64,000 bases of DNA from Kitasatospora humi (GCF_020907985.1 NZ_JAJJPA010000022.1:1-64000); one strand, 5' to 3'. Numbered from the stretch's first letter, positions 1 through 8,119 are shown. Numbers and translations are program-made. The notes: a model not told the origin generated them from the letters alone.

Positions 1-2
1 GC

Positions 3-659
3 GAAATGATGTCCAGGTGGTACTGGGTGTACGGCGGCGGCTCATCGGGCAGCGGCAAGGGCGGCACACCGGCCGGCTCGGCCGGCAACGGTGCGGCCGG
101 CGGCGGGGCCAATGGTGCGGCCGGCTCGTCAGGCGGCCCCTCGGGCGGCGGCGGCACCCCGGCGGGCGGCGGCACCCCCGGCGGCGGCGCGAACCCCGGC
201 GGTGGCGGCAGCACCCCGGGCACCGGTGGCGGCGGCACGCCACCGTCCGGCTGCGGCGGCGGCACCTGGGGCTACCTCACCAACGTCTCGGACGGCCTCA
301 AGCTGGGCTTCTCGGGCAGCATGACCGGCGGTGCGCCCGTGGTGATGAACGAGAACACCGAGTACGGCTGGGTCTACGTGCCCGGCAGCTTCGACGCCTT
401 CTACCCGTGCAACACCAGCAGCCCCGCGCTCAACGACGTGCCGAACTTCAGCGGATCCTCCAACTCGCTCGACCTGCGCGGTCCGACCGACTTCAGCCCG
501 TACTTCATGGTGGCCGCCGGAAGCACCCGGGGCGCCCACCTGATCGAGGACTCGCAGAGCGGCCAGGGGCACTGCATGACCGATCACGGTGCGGGACAGC
601 GGGTGACCATGGACGCCTGCGTACCGGGCGACAAGGCCCAGGAGTGGTACATCCCCTGA
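3..659 (+). CDS. C-terminal part of a Gly/Pro-rich exported or membrane-anchored protein (5' end outside window)
   Basis: The frame is open to the left edge, so the true start is probably upstream; an ATG pair lies at 6-11 but has no recognisable ribosome site in view. After an aromatic stretch (SRWYWVYGG) follow about 75 residues of Gly/Ala/Thr/Pro-rich linker, then a compact domain of about 135 residues from CGGGTWGYL to the end. That domain contains four Cys, which suits an extracytoplasmic disulfide-stabilised fold, and closes with QEWYIP, loosely like the last strand of a ricin-type trefoil. The linker-plus-domain layout is common downstream of a transmembrane helix in Streptomyces kinases or regulators, but that part is not in the window. 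Function not assigned. Confidence 0.55.
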   Translation, partial: EMMSRWYWVYGGGSSGSGKGGTPAGSAGNGAAGGGANGAAGSSGGPSGGGGTPAGGGTPGGGANPGGGGSTPGTGGGGTPPSGCGGGTWGYLTNVSDGLKLGFSGSMTGGAPVVMNENTEYGWVYVPGSFDAFYPCNTSSPALNDVPNFSGSSNSLDLRGPTDFSPYFMVAAGSTRGAHLIEDSQSGQGHCMTDHGAGQRVTMDACVPGDKAQEWYIP

Positions 660-816
660 GCGCGGCGGCCCCTGGATTCCCCCGAGAAGTTGCAGAGCGA
701 TCACGGGTTGCGAAGCATGAGCGTGTGGGCGAAAAGTCGCACGCCTCATGCTTCGCACGCTGACCGGAGCAGCCACGGCGGACCGGACCCGCCCGCGAAC
801 GGACGGAAGGTGTGCC

Positions 817-1311
817 ATGACCGACTTTGACGACCGGGACTTCGTCCCGGTGGAGGACGACGGCGTGCTGCAGCCCGCGGATTCGCTGGAGACCGACCGG
901 CTGGACGACGACCCCCTGGACACCGGCCTGACCACCAGCGGCGGCTACCAGGGCGCCACCGCCTACGGCACCACCCCGGCCGAGGGGCAGCAGCGGGAGC
1001 CGCTCGACCGGTTGCTGGCCGCCGAGGAGCCGGACGAGCCGCCGGACGCGGTCGACGACCGCTGGAGCGACGGGCCGCGCCCCAGGGCCGGGCGCCTGGT
1101 GCCCGGGCCGGACGACACGCAGGCCTCGGACGTCGGCCGGAACTGCGGAGCGGCCAGCGCCGAGGAGGCGGCCGTCCACGTGACCGACCCCGACGACGAC
1201 GCGGACTCCCAGCTGGGCGATGCCACCGAGCCGGAGAGCCTCAGCGAGGCGATCCGCTACGCCATCCTGGACGACCTGGAGGACACCGCCCGCTCCGACG
1301 ACTACCGCTGA
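817..1311 (+). CDS. DUF5709 family protein
   Basis: A 164-residue, strongly acidic soluble protein without signal peptide or membrane segment. Start chosen at the ATG at 817 because GGAAGG at 805-810 precedes it by six bases; a longer frame to 748 has no such site. The features of DUF5709 are visible: an acidic N-terminus with bipartite D/E clusters, the middle block EPLDRLLAAEEPDEPPD, RAGRLVPGPDD, and the C-terminal SAEEAAVHVTDPD. The family is largely restricted to actinobacteria and has no known biochemical role. It stands alone between an exported protein and a convergent deacetylase gene, so context adds little. Confidence 0.85.
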   Translation: MTDFDDRDFVPVEDDGVLQPADSLETDRLDDDPLDTGLTTSGGYQGATAYGTTPAEGQQREPLDRLLAAEEPDEPPDAVDDRWSDGPRPRAGRLVPGPDDTQASDVGRNCGAASAEEAAVHVTDPDDDADSQLGDATEPESLSEAIRYAILDDLEDTARSDDYR

Positions 1312-1386
1312 ACGGACGCTGGAGGGCCCCACGGCCCCGACGGGCCCGGGCGGGCACTCCTCGCGCCGATCGGGGCCCGGCGGGTG

Positions 1387-2217
1387 TCACAACCGCACGA
1401 AGGTGAAGCCCTTGGCCTTCAGCGCGGGCAGCACGCTCTTCAGCGACTCCAGGGTCTGCGAGCGGTCGCCGCCGCCATCGTGGCAGAGCAGGATGTCACC
1501 CGGGCGGGCGGCCATCAGCTTCTGGGTGATGTGGGCGACCCCGGGGCGGGACCAGTCGCGGGGGTCGACGTCCCAGTCGATCGGGACCATGCCGTACTTG
1601 GCGGAGGCCGCCAAGATCTCCGGTGACCAGTCGCCGCCCGGCGAGCGGAACAGCGTCGGCGTCGGCGCCCCGCAGTCCACGATCACCGACTGCGCGTCGG
1701 CGATCTCGGCGTCGATCTGGGCCGCGGTGCGCTTGGAGAGGGGCTGCGGATGGGTCATCGTGTGGTTGGCCACCATGTGCCCGTCGGCGGCGATCTGCCG
1801 GATCAGGTCCTTGTGGGCGTGGGCCTCGCTGCCGACCACGTTGAAGGTGGCCTGGATGTCGTACTTGCGCAGCAGGGCCAGCAGCTGCGGCGTGTAGACC
1901 GGGTTGGGGCCGTCGTCGATGGTCAGCGCGATCGCGTCGGACGGGGCGTCGGGCAGCAGGTCGTGGATCTTGTAGACCGGCTTGCTGCGGACGGCGACCG
2001 GGGAGGCGGCCATCGGGCCGGGCAGGCCGGCGGCCGCCGACGGGTTGAGCGGGGCGCCCGGGGAGAATGAGTCGGACGGCTCGGGTGCCGCTCCGCCGGA
2101 CGCGTGAGCGCTGTCGGAGCACCCGGCCAGCGTGCCGACCGCGAGGCTCGCGGCGCCGGCCGCCGTCCAGGCGAGCAGACGGCGGCGCGGCTGCGGAATC
2201 CTGGGTGATATTGACAC
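1387..2217 (-). CDS. Polysaccharide deacetylase (NodB domain), predicted lipoprotein
   Basis: 276 residues. The N-terminus has a RRR cluster followed by a hydrophobic stretch and the lipobox LAGC (Cys33), so it is probably lipid-anchored outside the membrane, possibly by the Tat route. A Ser/Pro/Ala linker leads to a NodB homology domain (about 95-276): motif 1 TIDDGP with D101-D102 (TFDDGP is usual), motif 2 HTMTH with the metal-binding His152 and His156, motif 3 RSPGGDW, motif 4 DWDVDPRDW and motif 5 LLCHDG. All catalytic motifs are present, so a metal-dependent de-N-acetylase (or O-deacetylase) acting on peptidoglycan or another surface polysaccharide is expected. It converges with the DUF5709 gene. 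Confidence 0.9.
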   Translation of the reverse strand: MSISPRIPQPRRRLLAWTAAGAASLAVGTLAGCSDSAHASGGAAPEPSDSFSPGAPLNPSAAAGLPGPMAASPVAVRSKPVYKIHDLLPDAPSDAIALTIDDGPNPVYTPQLLALLRKYDIQATFNVVGSEAHAHKDLIRQIAADGHMVANHTMTHPQPLSKRTAAQIDAEIADAQSVIVDCGAPTPTLFRSPGGDWSPEILAASAKYGMVPIDWDVDPRDWSRPGVAHITQKLMAARPGDILLCHDGGGDRSQTLESLKSVLPALKAKGFTFVRL

Positions 2218-2826
2218 GGGCCCTCCTGGATCGCGTTACCTCCCAACGGGAGGACACCGCGCTGTGCCGCAGCGGTTCCCCCGTCCCCTTTGCGGATCAT
2301 CTTATGGTCAGGCGTCCACCTCTCCGAACACCGGCGTGTCGCCCGTGAACCGGTCGGGAGCTGCGATGACAATGCGGCGGTTGTGGCGTTGGTGCTCGAG
2401 GTGGGCGGTGGCGGCCTGCCGCCCACCGGCCTCCCAGTGGATCCGGTTGCCGTCTCCGACGTCGAGCGTCCGCTCCGGTGCGGCCGGCTTTCCGTATGAC
2501 CGACCAAGTGCTCGGCGGTCTCCACCCGGCGCCCGGCTGCGCCACTTGCCGGAGCTGCTGGAGCTACTGGAACTGCTGGACGGCGGCTGTCGCGACGGTC
2601 CACGGCCACCTCGGCCTTGCCGGGCTCCCGGCCGCGCCACGCGCCCGTGGTACGGGCACCGGCGGCCGACGGCCCGAGCAGGATCCGGGACTTGGCGCGC
2701 GCGATCGGCGTGCCGTGACGTGACCCACTCCGCAGCCGGTCGGACGGACGCTCAGATGGTCAAGGACGGACCGGTGGTGCCGGTCTGCAGTGCCGACGCT
2801 CGATGGCTCGCATGGCTGACGCAACG
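2218..2826. other. 609-bp gap with a possible hydrolase remnant
   Basis: No intact gene was recognised. On the minus strand near 2412-2510 a frame reads LDVGDGNRIHWEAGG, very like the N-terminal block of prolyl-aminopeptidase-type alpha/beta hydrolases (LDVGDGN..YWE), but no HGGPG oxyanion block or catalytic residues follow, so at most a decayed 5' fragment remains. A 9-bp near-repeat (GAGCTGCTG, GAGCTACTG, GAACTGCTG) at about 2552-2578 produces a serine run in one minus frame. The segment next to 2217 carries the ribosome site (GGAGGG) of the deacetylase gene. Confidence 0.35.
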
Positions 2827-3357
2827 TCAACCACCGCTCAGCACCTGGCGCATCGCCGCGACCACGGCCTCCGCCGGGAAGCTGTGGCAGGCCGTCAGCT
2901 CGGCCTCGGCCACGGCCTCGGCGAACAGCTCCGGGTCGGCCTGGCCGAGCCGGTCGCGCAGCAGGACGAGCAGCTCCTCGGGTACCAGGGGGCGGTCGCC
3001 GGCCAGGATCACGGCGTCATCGTCCGGTTCGGCGGGCAGAGGTGCGGGGGTGCGCCGCGGTGGTGGCGCGTCGGGGCGCAGCAGCGGCGGCCGGGGAGCC
3101 GGCGGGCGGGCCGCGCGGTCCGGCACCGGAAGGCGCCTGCTGGCGTAACGGGCCGCCGGCAGGCCAACCTTGTACGGATGCACACAGACCGGGATCCCGG
3201 CCGCCGTGTAGCGGAAACCGGTGGCCGGATCGAACGGGGCGTCCTTGGCCGGCCGCCGGTACACGTCGAACCGCCCGGCCGGGTACCGCAGCGCCGGGCA
3301 GAACCAGCAGACGTCATGGTCGCTGTCGTCGTCGATGAACGGCGGTTCCCCAGACAT
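2827..3357 (-). CDS. Hypothetical protein with N-terminal CxxC
   Basis: 176 residues starting MSGEPPFIDDD. The ATG at 3357 is preferred over longer readings because the protein pattern (acidic start, then DVCWFCPALRYPAGRFDVYR) begins there. The CWFC pair near residue 17 could bind a metal or be redox active. The middle is Pro/Ala/Arg-rich and probably disordered; the last 60 residues (LVPEELLVLLRDRLGQADPELFAEAVAEAE) look helical and acidic. No family was recognised. It lies 41 bp downstream of the SDR gene on the same strand and may be co-transcribed with it. Confidence 0.6.
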   Translation of the reverse strand: MSGEPPFIDDDSDHDVCWFCPALRYPAGRFDVYRRPAKDAPFDPATGFRYTAAGIPVCVHPYKVGLPAARYASRRLPVPDRAARPPAPRPPLLRPDAPPPRRTPAPLPAEPDDDAVILAGDRPLVPEELLVLLRDRLGQADPELFAEAVAEAELTACHSFPAEAVVAAMRQVLSGG

Positions 3358-3398
3358 GATTTCGCACTTTACCCGGACAACTCCCCGAGGGGTGCCGC

Positions 3399-4166
3399 TC
3401 AGGGGAACAACCGACCGGCGCTCGGGTGGTCCTGGGCGGCGTCCACACGGATGTTGGCGCCGTTGATCCCGCTCGCCCTCGGCGACAGCAGGAAGCACGC
3501 CACGTCGGTGACCTCGCGCAGCTCCACCAGCCGGCCCCGGGGGAAGTCCTCCCGCTCGAACTTCTCGAACCGCTCCGGGTGGTTCTCCTTGAACCACTCC
3601 CAGCCGCCGCCCTCGGCCAGCACCGAACCGGGGCTGAGCGCGTTCACCCGGATGTTGCGCGGCCCCAACTCCTGGCCCAGCGTGGCTGCCAAGTGGATCT
3701 CGGCGGCCTTGGCGGAGGCGTAGGACGACTTCGGACCAGGCTTCCACCCGGTGATCGAGGCGACCACCACCGCGCTGCCGCCGCCCCGCCGTTCGAAGTG
3801 CGGCACCGCCGTGCGGATCGCATGCGCGGCGTGCAGCACATTGATCGCATAGGTCTGCGCCCACTCCTCGGGCGTCGAGTCCAGCAGGCCGCCGCCGAAC
3901 GCGCCGCCGGCGTTGGCGACCAACAGGTCCAGCCCGCCCAGCAGTCGGGCGGCGTCGTCGACGGCCCGACCCAGCTGCCCGGGGTCGGTCACGTCGGCCT
4001 GGACGCCGGGCAGGCCGGTCGAGGCCAACCGCTCCGGGTCCCGGCCGCAGACCGCCACCTGGACGCCCTCCTGGACCAGCGCCCGTGCCACGGCCAGCCC
4101 GATCCCCTGGGTGCCACCGGTGATGAACGCCTTCTTGCCCGAAAGTCCAAGATCCACGCCTGACAA
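3399..4166 (-). CDS. SDR family NAD(P)-dependent oxidoreductase
   Basis: 255 residues, the normal length of a classical short-chain dehydrogenase/reductase. The Rossmann dinucleotide motif TGGTQGIG is at about 16-23, the structural NAG motif follows, and the catalytic set is present as Ser of VVVASITG, Tyr and Lys of SSYASAKAA. IRVNALSPGSV is the usual PG motif region after the active site. The tail INGANIRVD is typical of the family. It probably oxidises an alcohol or reduces a keto group of an unidentified substrate. The F420-type oxidoreductase gene lies upstream on the same strand, about 75 bp away. Confidence 0.9.
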   Translation of the reverse strand: MSGVDLGLSGKKAFITGGTQGIGLAVARALVQEGVQVAVCGRDPERLASTGLPGVQADVTDPGQLGRAVDDAARLLGGLDLLVANAGGAFGGGLLDSTPEEWAQTYAINVLHAAHAIRTAVPHFERRGGGSAVVVASITGWKPGPKSSYASAKAAEIHLAATLGQELGPRNIRVNALSPGSVLAEGGGWEWFKENHPERFEKFEREDFPRGRLVELREVTDVACFLLSPRASGINGANIRVDAAQDHPSAGRLFP

Positions 4167-4183
4167 GATCGCACCTGACGGCC

Positions 4184-4247
4184 GCTCAGGGCAAGCGGTG
4201 CCGTTCAGGGCAAGCGGTGCCGTTCAGAGCAAGCGGTGCCGCTCAGG
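4184..4247. repeat. 19-bp tandem repeat, three copies plus a partial fourth
   Basis: Units GCTCAGGGCAAGCGGTGCC (4184-4202), GTTCAGGGCAAGCGGTGCC (4203-4221) and GTTCAGAGCAAGCGGTGCC (4222-4240) are followed by GCTCAGG. The last partial unit covers the stop codon (4243-4245) of the minus-strand F420-type oxidoreductase gene, so the array lies just downstream of that gene. Confidence 0.9.
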
Positions 4248-5169
4248 AAGCGCGCTCGCGCAGCGCGTCGTGCAGGCCGGCGGCCAGCGCCACGTACTCC
4301 TCGGGATCACCGGCCGCGAAGTGCAGGTCGAGCAGCACCTCGGCGCCGAGCGCCTCGACCACGCCGCTCAGATAGCCGACCAGCTGGTCGACCGTGCCGT
4401 GGCGCGGCACCTGCGCCTCGGGCACCGGCTCGGCGGTCAGCACCGGGTTGACCCTGAGCACCAGGCGCAGCACCTGGGCGTCACGCCCGGCCGCCTCGGC
4501 GCGCCGCCTGACGGCCTGCCACATCTGAGCCAGCACCGGCACCGGCAGTCCGCCGGCCAGCCAGCCGTCGGCCCGGCGGCCGACCCGCTCCAGGGTGGCC
4601 TGGCTGAAGCCGCCCAGCAGCACCGGCGGCCGGGGCCGCTGCACCGGCTTGGGGCGCATGATCGCCTCGGGGACGGTCCAGTGGGCACCGTGGTGCTCGA
4701 TCACCGCGTCCTCGGCCCAGGCCCGCTCCAGCACGTCCAGGGTCTCCTCCAACCGGGTACCGCGCCCGGCCCACGGCACCCCGACCGCCTGGTACTCGTC
4801 CTTGGACCAGCCGAGGCCCAGGCCGACGTCCAGGCGCCCCGCGCTGACGTGGTCCAGCGTGGTCAGCGAGCGGGCCAACAGCACCGGTGGCTGCCAGAGC
4901 GCGTTGAGGGTGCTGCTGCCCAGCCTGACCCGGCTGGTGACGGTGGCTGCGACGGTCAGCAGGGCCAGCGGGTCCAGGAAGACCTGGTGCTCCCGGGGGG
5001 CGTTGCCGCCGCCCGCGGGGTACTGGCTGCGCGGTGCGGTCGCGACCAGCAGCCGGTCGCCGACCCAGAGGCTGTCGTAGCCGATCTGCTCGGCGGCGAC
5101 GGCGGCCCGGGCGGCGAAGCCGGCGTCCGCGAAGCGGCCGTACTGGGGAATGGACAGTCCGATGTGCAT
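4243..5169 (-). CDS. LLM class F420-dependent oxidoreductase
   Basis: 308 residues from the ATG at 5169 (MHIGLSIPQYG); the upstream reading is in a low-complexity repeat and is not protein-like. The luciferase-like monooxygenase TIM barrel is evident: N-terminal GLSIPQYGRFAD, YDSLWVGDR, the substrate/flavin loop near FLDPLALLTVAATVTSRVRLG, GRLDVGLGLGWSKDEYQAVG, and the PPVLLGGFS block. Such actinobacterial enzymes generally use coenzyme F420 rather than FMN; the substrate cannot be told. A 7-bp degenerate repeat lies upstream and a 19-bp tandem repeat at the 3' end. Confidence 0.87.
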   Translation of the reverse strand: MHIGLSIPQYGRFADAGFAARAAVAAEQIGYDSLWVGDRLLVATAPRSQYPAGGGNAPREHQVFLDPLALLTVAATVTSRVRLGSSTLNALWQPPVLLARSLTTLDHVSAGRLDVGLGLGWSKDEYQAVGVPWAGRGTRLEETLDVLERAWAEDAVIEHHGAHWTVPEAIMRPKPVQRPRPPVLLGGFSQATLERVGRRADGWLAGGLPVPVLAQMWQAVRRRAEAAGRDAQVLRLVLRVNPVLTAEPVPEAQVPRHGTVDQLVGYLSGVVEALGAEVLLDLHFAAGDPEEYVALAAGLHDALRERAS

Positions 5170-5211
5170 GCGCCCAGCCTGCCGCAGTCCACTTGACGTT
5201 CGATGAACGTC

Positions 5212-5311
5212 CGGTCGCCGGTCGCCGGTCGCCGATCGCCGATCGCCGGTCGTCGGTCGTCGGTCGCTGATCGGCCGGTCGCCGGTCGCTGATCGCTGAT
5301 CGCCGGTTCGG
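5212..5311. repeat. Degenerate 7-bp tandem repeat (CGGTCGC type)
   Basis: About 14 heptamers of the form CGGTCGC, CGATCGC, CGGTCGT and TGATCGC follow one another in phase with a few slips. The array lies between the start of the F420-type oxidoreductase gene (minus) and the remains of a LanC-like gene (plus). Confidence 0.8.
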
Positions 5312-5322
5312 TAGCCGAGCCG

Positions 5323-5885
5323 CCGACGTGATCGCCCGCGACGAGGCCGGCCCGATCCGGTCCTGGCGCGCACTCCGACCCGCGGCAACAACTCGAGCCG
5401 ATCGAGCGGTACGGCTACGGCTGGTGCCAGGGCCCGGCCGGTGACGCCCAGGCGTTCCGGCAGCTGCACCGCGCGCTCGGCGAGCCGCCGTGGTCCGCGC
5501 TGGTCGACCGCCGCCGGCACACGGTACGACGGTCCGGCCTGCCGTGCCGCCTGCGCCCGGGCTTCAGGGTCATCAGCGGCCGGTGCTGCGGTACGGCCGG
5601 GGTGCGGGCGCCGGCCGGCGGCCGCGAGGCGGAGAACGGCGACGGACGTGTGTTCGCCGACACCCTGGCCGCCGACCTGCCGGTCCGGGCCACGGTCGAC
5701 ACCGACGGAGTCCGCTGGTCAAACACCGAGCACCGCCGCGGGCGGAGCTCGCTGGAACCGTGCCCGGGTGGGCCATGGGCAACACGGGCATCATCTGCGA
5801 ACTCTGCGGCACGCCCGGCTGCGCACCGCCGACGAGCCCGGCCGTGCCGTGGACTGGCCGGACCAGCCGCCGGGCACCGCCGCTA
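5323..5885 (+). pseudogene. LanC-like (lanthionine synthetase C family) pseudogene
   Basis: Reading across three frames gives a recognisable C-terminal half of a LanC-like protein. In one frame near 5323-5367 is AADVIARDEAGPIRSWR; from about 5371 to 5766 frame 1 reads AHSDPRQQLEPIERYGYGWC, QGPAGDAQAFRQLHRALG, RLRPGF, GRCCGTAG, RVFADTLAADL and VRWSNTEHR; then GWAMGNTGIICEL (from 5766, another frame) and EPGRAVDWPDQPP (from about 5837, a third frame). GWC and GRCCG are the zinc-ligand motifs of the LanC fold, with CCG in place of CHG. The N-terminal half is missing and at least three frameshifts are needed, so it cannot be functional. The zinc motifs are intact, suggesting recent decay. Confidence 0.8.
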
Positions 5886-6278
5886 CCTGCGCTTGGCCCG
5901 CTGCGCCTGCTTCTCCTTGAGCCGGAGCTCTTCCTTGCGCACCTCGGCCTGGATGCTCTGCTCGCGCTGCAGCCACTCGGGAGCGGCGTCGCGCAGCTCC
6001 TGGATCTGCGCCGTGGTGAGCGCCTCGGTGACGCCCGCCCGGGCCAGCCCGGAGGTCGAGACGCCGAGCCGGGCGGCCACCACCGAGCGCGGGTGCGGGC
6101 CGTTCTTGCGCAGCTCCACCAGCCACTGCGGCGGATCCGTCTGAAGGGAGTTCAGCTCATCGCGGGAGACGACGCCCTCCTGGAACTCGGCGGGAGTGGC
6201 GGGCAGGTAGATCTCGAGCTTCTTCGCCGCCGTGGCGGGCTTCATGGTCTGGGTCGTCTTCGGCTTGAGCGATGTCAT
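5883..6278 (-). CDS. DUF5997 family protein
   Basis: 131 residues, start ATG 6278. The family blocks are clear: QTMKPATAAKKLEIYLPATPAEF, EGVVSRDELNSLQ, PPQWLVELRKNGPHPR, VVAARLGVSTSGLARAGV and a basic, charged C-terminal helix rich in Lys/Glu/Arg. The GVSTSGLAR segment resembles a helix-turn-helix recognition region, so DNA binding is possible but unproven. No ribosome site precedes the ATG; instead TAACCT lies seven bases upstream, so translation is probably leaderless. In many actinomycetes this gene stands divergent to a LysR-type substrate-binding-domain protein, as here. Confidence 0.87.
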   Translation of the reverse strand: MTSLKPKTTQTMKPATAAKKLEIYLPATPAEFQEGVVSRDELNSLQTDPPQWLVELRKNGPHPRSVVAARLGVSTSGLARAGVTEALTTAQIQELRDAAPEWLQREQSIQAEVRKEELRLKEKQAQRAKRR

Positions 6279-6285
6279 GGCCCCA

Positions 6286-6291
6286 AGGTTA
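6286..6291 (-). promoter_or_regulatory. -10 box of a leaderless promoter (DUF5997 gene)
   Basis: TAACCT on the minus strand, seven bases before the ATG at 6278, with no Shine-Dalgarno sequence between. This is the usual arrangement of leaderless actinobacterial transcripts. Confidence 0.6.
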
Positions 6292-6323
6292 GTCGAGTGT
6301 GGGCCCACCCCGATCACGGACGG

Positions 6324-6329
6324 TAGCCT
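6324..6329 (+). promoter_or_regulatory. -10 box of a leaderless promoter (LysR-type sensor gene)
   Basis: TAGCCT, six bases before the GTG at 6336, without a Shine-Dalgarno sequence. Together with the box at 6286-6291 it makes a back-to-back leaderless promoter pair inside 57 bp. Confidence 0.6.
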
Positions 6330-6335
6330 GGGCGC

Positions 6336-7097
6336 GTGACAGAGAACCAGGCGACCTCCTCCTTCCGGCTGGCCTACGTGCCGGGCGTGACTCCCAGCAA
6401 GTGGATCCGCATCTGGGAGCAGCGGCTGCCCGAGGTTCCGCTCACGCTGCTGCCGGTCGCGGCGGCCGGGGCGGAGCAGGTCCTGACCGCCGGGACGGCG
6501 GACGTCGCGCTGCTGCGGCTGCCGGTGGACCGGACGGTGCTCAGCGCCATCCCGCTCTACACCGAGACCACCGTGGTGGTGATGCCCAAGGACCACGAGC
6601 TCACCGAGGACGAGGAGCTGCTGGTCGAGCAGCTGGCCGACGAGGTGATCTGGCACCCGCAGGACGAGACCATCCACTGGGAGACCCGCCCCGGTCAGCC
6701 GGGCTTCGAACGGCCGGTGACCACGGGCGACGCGATCGAGCTGGTCGCGGCCCGGGTCGGTCTGCTGGTGGTGCCGCAGTCGCTGGCCCGGTTGCACCAC
6801 CGCCGCGACCTCACCTACCGCCCGCTGGTGGACGCCCCGCAGTCGCAGGTCGCGCTCTCCTGGCCGGAGCAGCGGACCACCGACCTGGTGGAGGAGTTCA
6901 TCGGTATCGTCCGCGGCCGCACGGTCAACAGCTCCCGGGGTCGCACCGCTGCTGCCGCGGAGGCGAAGCCGCAGGTCAGGAAGGACCGCAAGACGGCTGC
7001 CGCGCCGGCCCGCAAGCCAGGGCCGAAGCCGGCCGCCCGCAGCAGCAGGGGCGGCGCGGCCGCGGCCAAGCGCGGCAAGCCGCGCCGACGCGGCTGA
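6336..7097 (+). CDS. LysR-type substrate-binding domain protein without HTH
   Basis: 253 residues from a GTG start that follows a TAGCCT box by six bases. Residues about 8-190 form a LysR effector-binding (periplasmic-binding-protein-like) fold: FRLAYVPGVTPSKWIRIWEQRLPEVPLTLLP, DVALLRLP, PLYTETTVVVMPKDHELT, and AIELVAARVGLLVVPQSLARL. The N-terminal winged helix of LysR regulators is absent. The last 60 residues are a Lys/Ala/Arg/Pro-rich tail that could bind nucleic acid non-specifically. Divergent partner of the DUF5997 gene, a recurrent actinobacterial pairing; the two may act together. Confidence 0.83.
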   Translation: MTENQATSSFRLAYVPGVTPSKWIRIWEQRLPEVPLTLLPVAAAGAEQVLTAGTADVALLRLPVDRTVLSAIPLYTETTVVVMPKDHELTEDEELLVEQLADEVIWHPQDETIHWETRPGQPGFERPVTTGDAIELVAARVGLLVVPQSLARLHHRRDLTYRPLVDAPQSQVALSWPEQRTTDLVEEFIGIVRGRTVNSSRGRTAAAAEAKPQVRKDRKTAAAPARKPGPKPAARSSRGGAAAAKRGKPRRRG

Positions 7098-7127
7098 GCG
7101 CGCCGGGCGGGCCAGGCGGGCCGGGCG

Positions 7128-7592
7128 TCAGTCCTGCAGCGCCGGGTGCTCGGCGAGCCGGCGGATCGCGACGTCGCCCAGCAGCCCGGTGAGCGGGCTC
7201 AGCAGCCGGGCGCCGGGGAGGCGGAAGCCGCCCAGCGTGGCGAACCGGGTGCCCTCACCCTCCGGCACGGCGGCCATCGCGCCGAGCACGAAGCGGCTCC
7301 GCATCAGGCACCAGCCCGGGCGCAGCACCACGTCGAAGTCGGCCCGCTGCCCGAACCGGCCCACCGCATGGGCCCGCAGCCGCTCGCCCTCCCCGCCGGT
7401 GAAACGGAAGCCGCGCACCGTGGTCAGCAGGCGCGGCAGCTCCCGTTCGAGGTCCGAGGCGACCGCCCAGACCCGGTCGACCGGCACGGGCAGCACGATC
7501 TCGCGGTGCCGCACGGCGCCCGGGACGGCGGCGGCCAGCACCCTGAGCCGGCGGACCGGGTCGAGCTCGGCGACGATCCAGTTGTCGGTCAC
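7128..7592 (-). CDS. SRPBCC family protein
   Basis: 154 residues starting with GTG at 7592, which overlaps the stop of the sigma factor gene (GTGA), so the two are translationally coupled. The sequence has the helix-grip pattern of the START/Bet v 1 fold: REIVLPVPVDRVWAVASDLERELPRL, ADFDVVLRPGWCLMRSRFVLGAMAAVPEGEGTRFATLGGFRLPG, and a C-terminal amphipathic helix. Members bind hydrophobic ligands; here the ligand is unknown. As last gene of a hydrolase - sigma - SRPBCC operon it may act on, or sense, the same small molecule as the hydrolase. Confidence 0.75.
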   Translation of the reverse strand: MTDNWIVAELDPVRRLRVLAAAVPGAVRHREIVLPVPVDRVWAVASDLERELPRLLTTVRGFRFTGGEGERLRAHAVGRFGQRADFDVVLRPGWCLMRSRFVLGAMAAVPEGEGTRFATLGGFRLPGARLLSPLTGLLGDVAIRRLAEHPALQD

Positions 7593-8119
7593 GACTCCCA
7601 CACCTTCCGAAAGCTCTGCCGGGCCCGGGCCAGCCGGGACCGCACCGTGCCGAGCGGCACCGCCAGCACCGAACTGGTCGTCGACTCGTCCACCCCTTCC
7701 AGGTCGCGCAGGACCAGCACGGCCCGGTGCTCGGGGGTGAGCCGGGCCAGCGCGTCCTCGACGTCGGTGGCCAGCTGCGGATCGCCGGCCGCCCGCAGCT
7801 CGTCGAGCGGCGCCGTGACCGTGCGCCCGGCCCGCTGGGCGACCCGGACCGCCTCGCGCACCGCGATGGTCCGGGCCCAACCGAGGAGCGCCGCCGGTTC
7901 GCGCAGCTGCCGGATGCCGCGCAGGATCACGATCAGCGCGTCCTGGGCGGCGTCCGGGCCGTCCTGCCGGGCGATCGGTCCGCAGATCCGTCCGACGTAC
8001 GGCGTCAGCAGCTCCATCAGGTCTGCCAGCGCCAACGGATCGCCCTGCTGGGCGGCCCGGACCAGCGCCGGATCGATCCCGGTCGCCGAGGTGCCGCCCG
8101 GCCCGGTCTGCTGCTCCAC
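7589..8119 (-). CDS. ECF-like RNA polymerase sigma factor
   Basis: About 176 residues. Sigma region 2 is seen in LVRAAQQGDPLALADLMELLTPYVGRICGPI and DAAQDALIVILRGIRQLR; region 4 in LTPEHRAVLVLRDLEGVDESTTSSVLAVPLGTVRSRLARAR, whose second helix of the HTH is GTVRSRLARA. GTG at 8119 is chosen because AAGGAG lies 12 bases before it; a TTG at 8131 overlaps the hydrolase stop (TTGA) but would touch that ribosome site with no spacing. No anti-sigma factor gene is adjacent; the flanking coupled genes are a hydrolase and an SRPBCC protein, so regulation may be by ligand or by transcription alone. Confidence 0.85.
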   Translation of the reverse strand: MEQQTGPGGTSATGIDPALVRAAQQGDPLALADLMELLTPYVGRICGPIARQDGPDAAQDALIVILRGIRQLREPAALLGWARTIAVREAVRVAQRAGRTVTAPLDELRAAGDPQLATDVEDALARLTPEHRAVLVLRDLEGVDESTTSSVLAVPLGTVRSRLARARQSFRKVWES

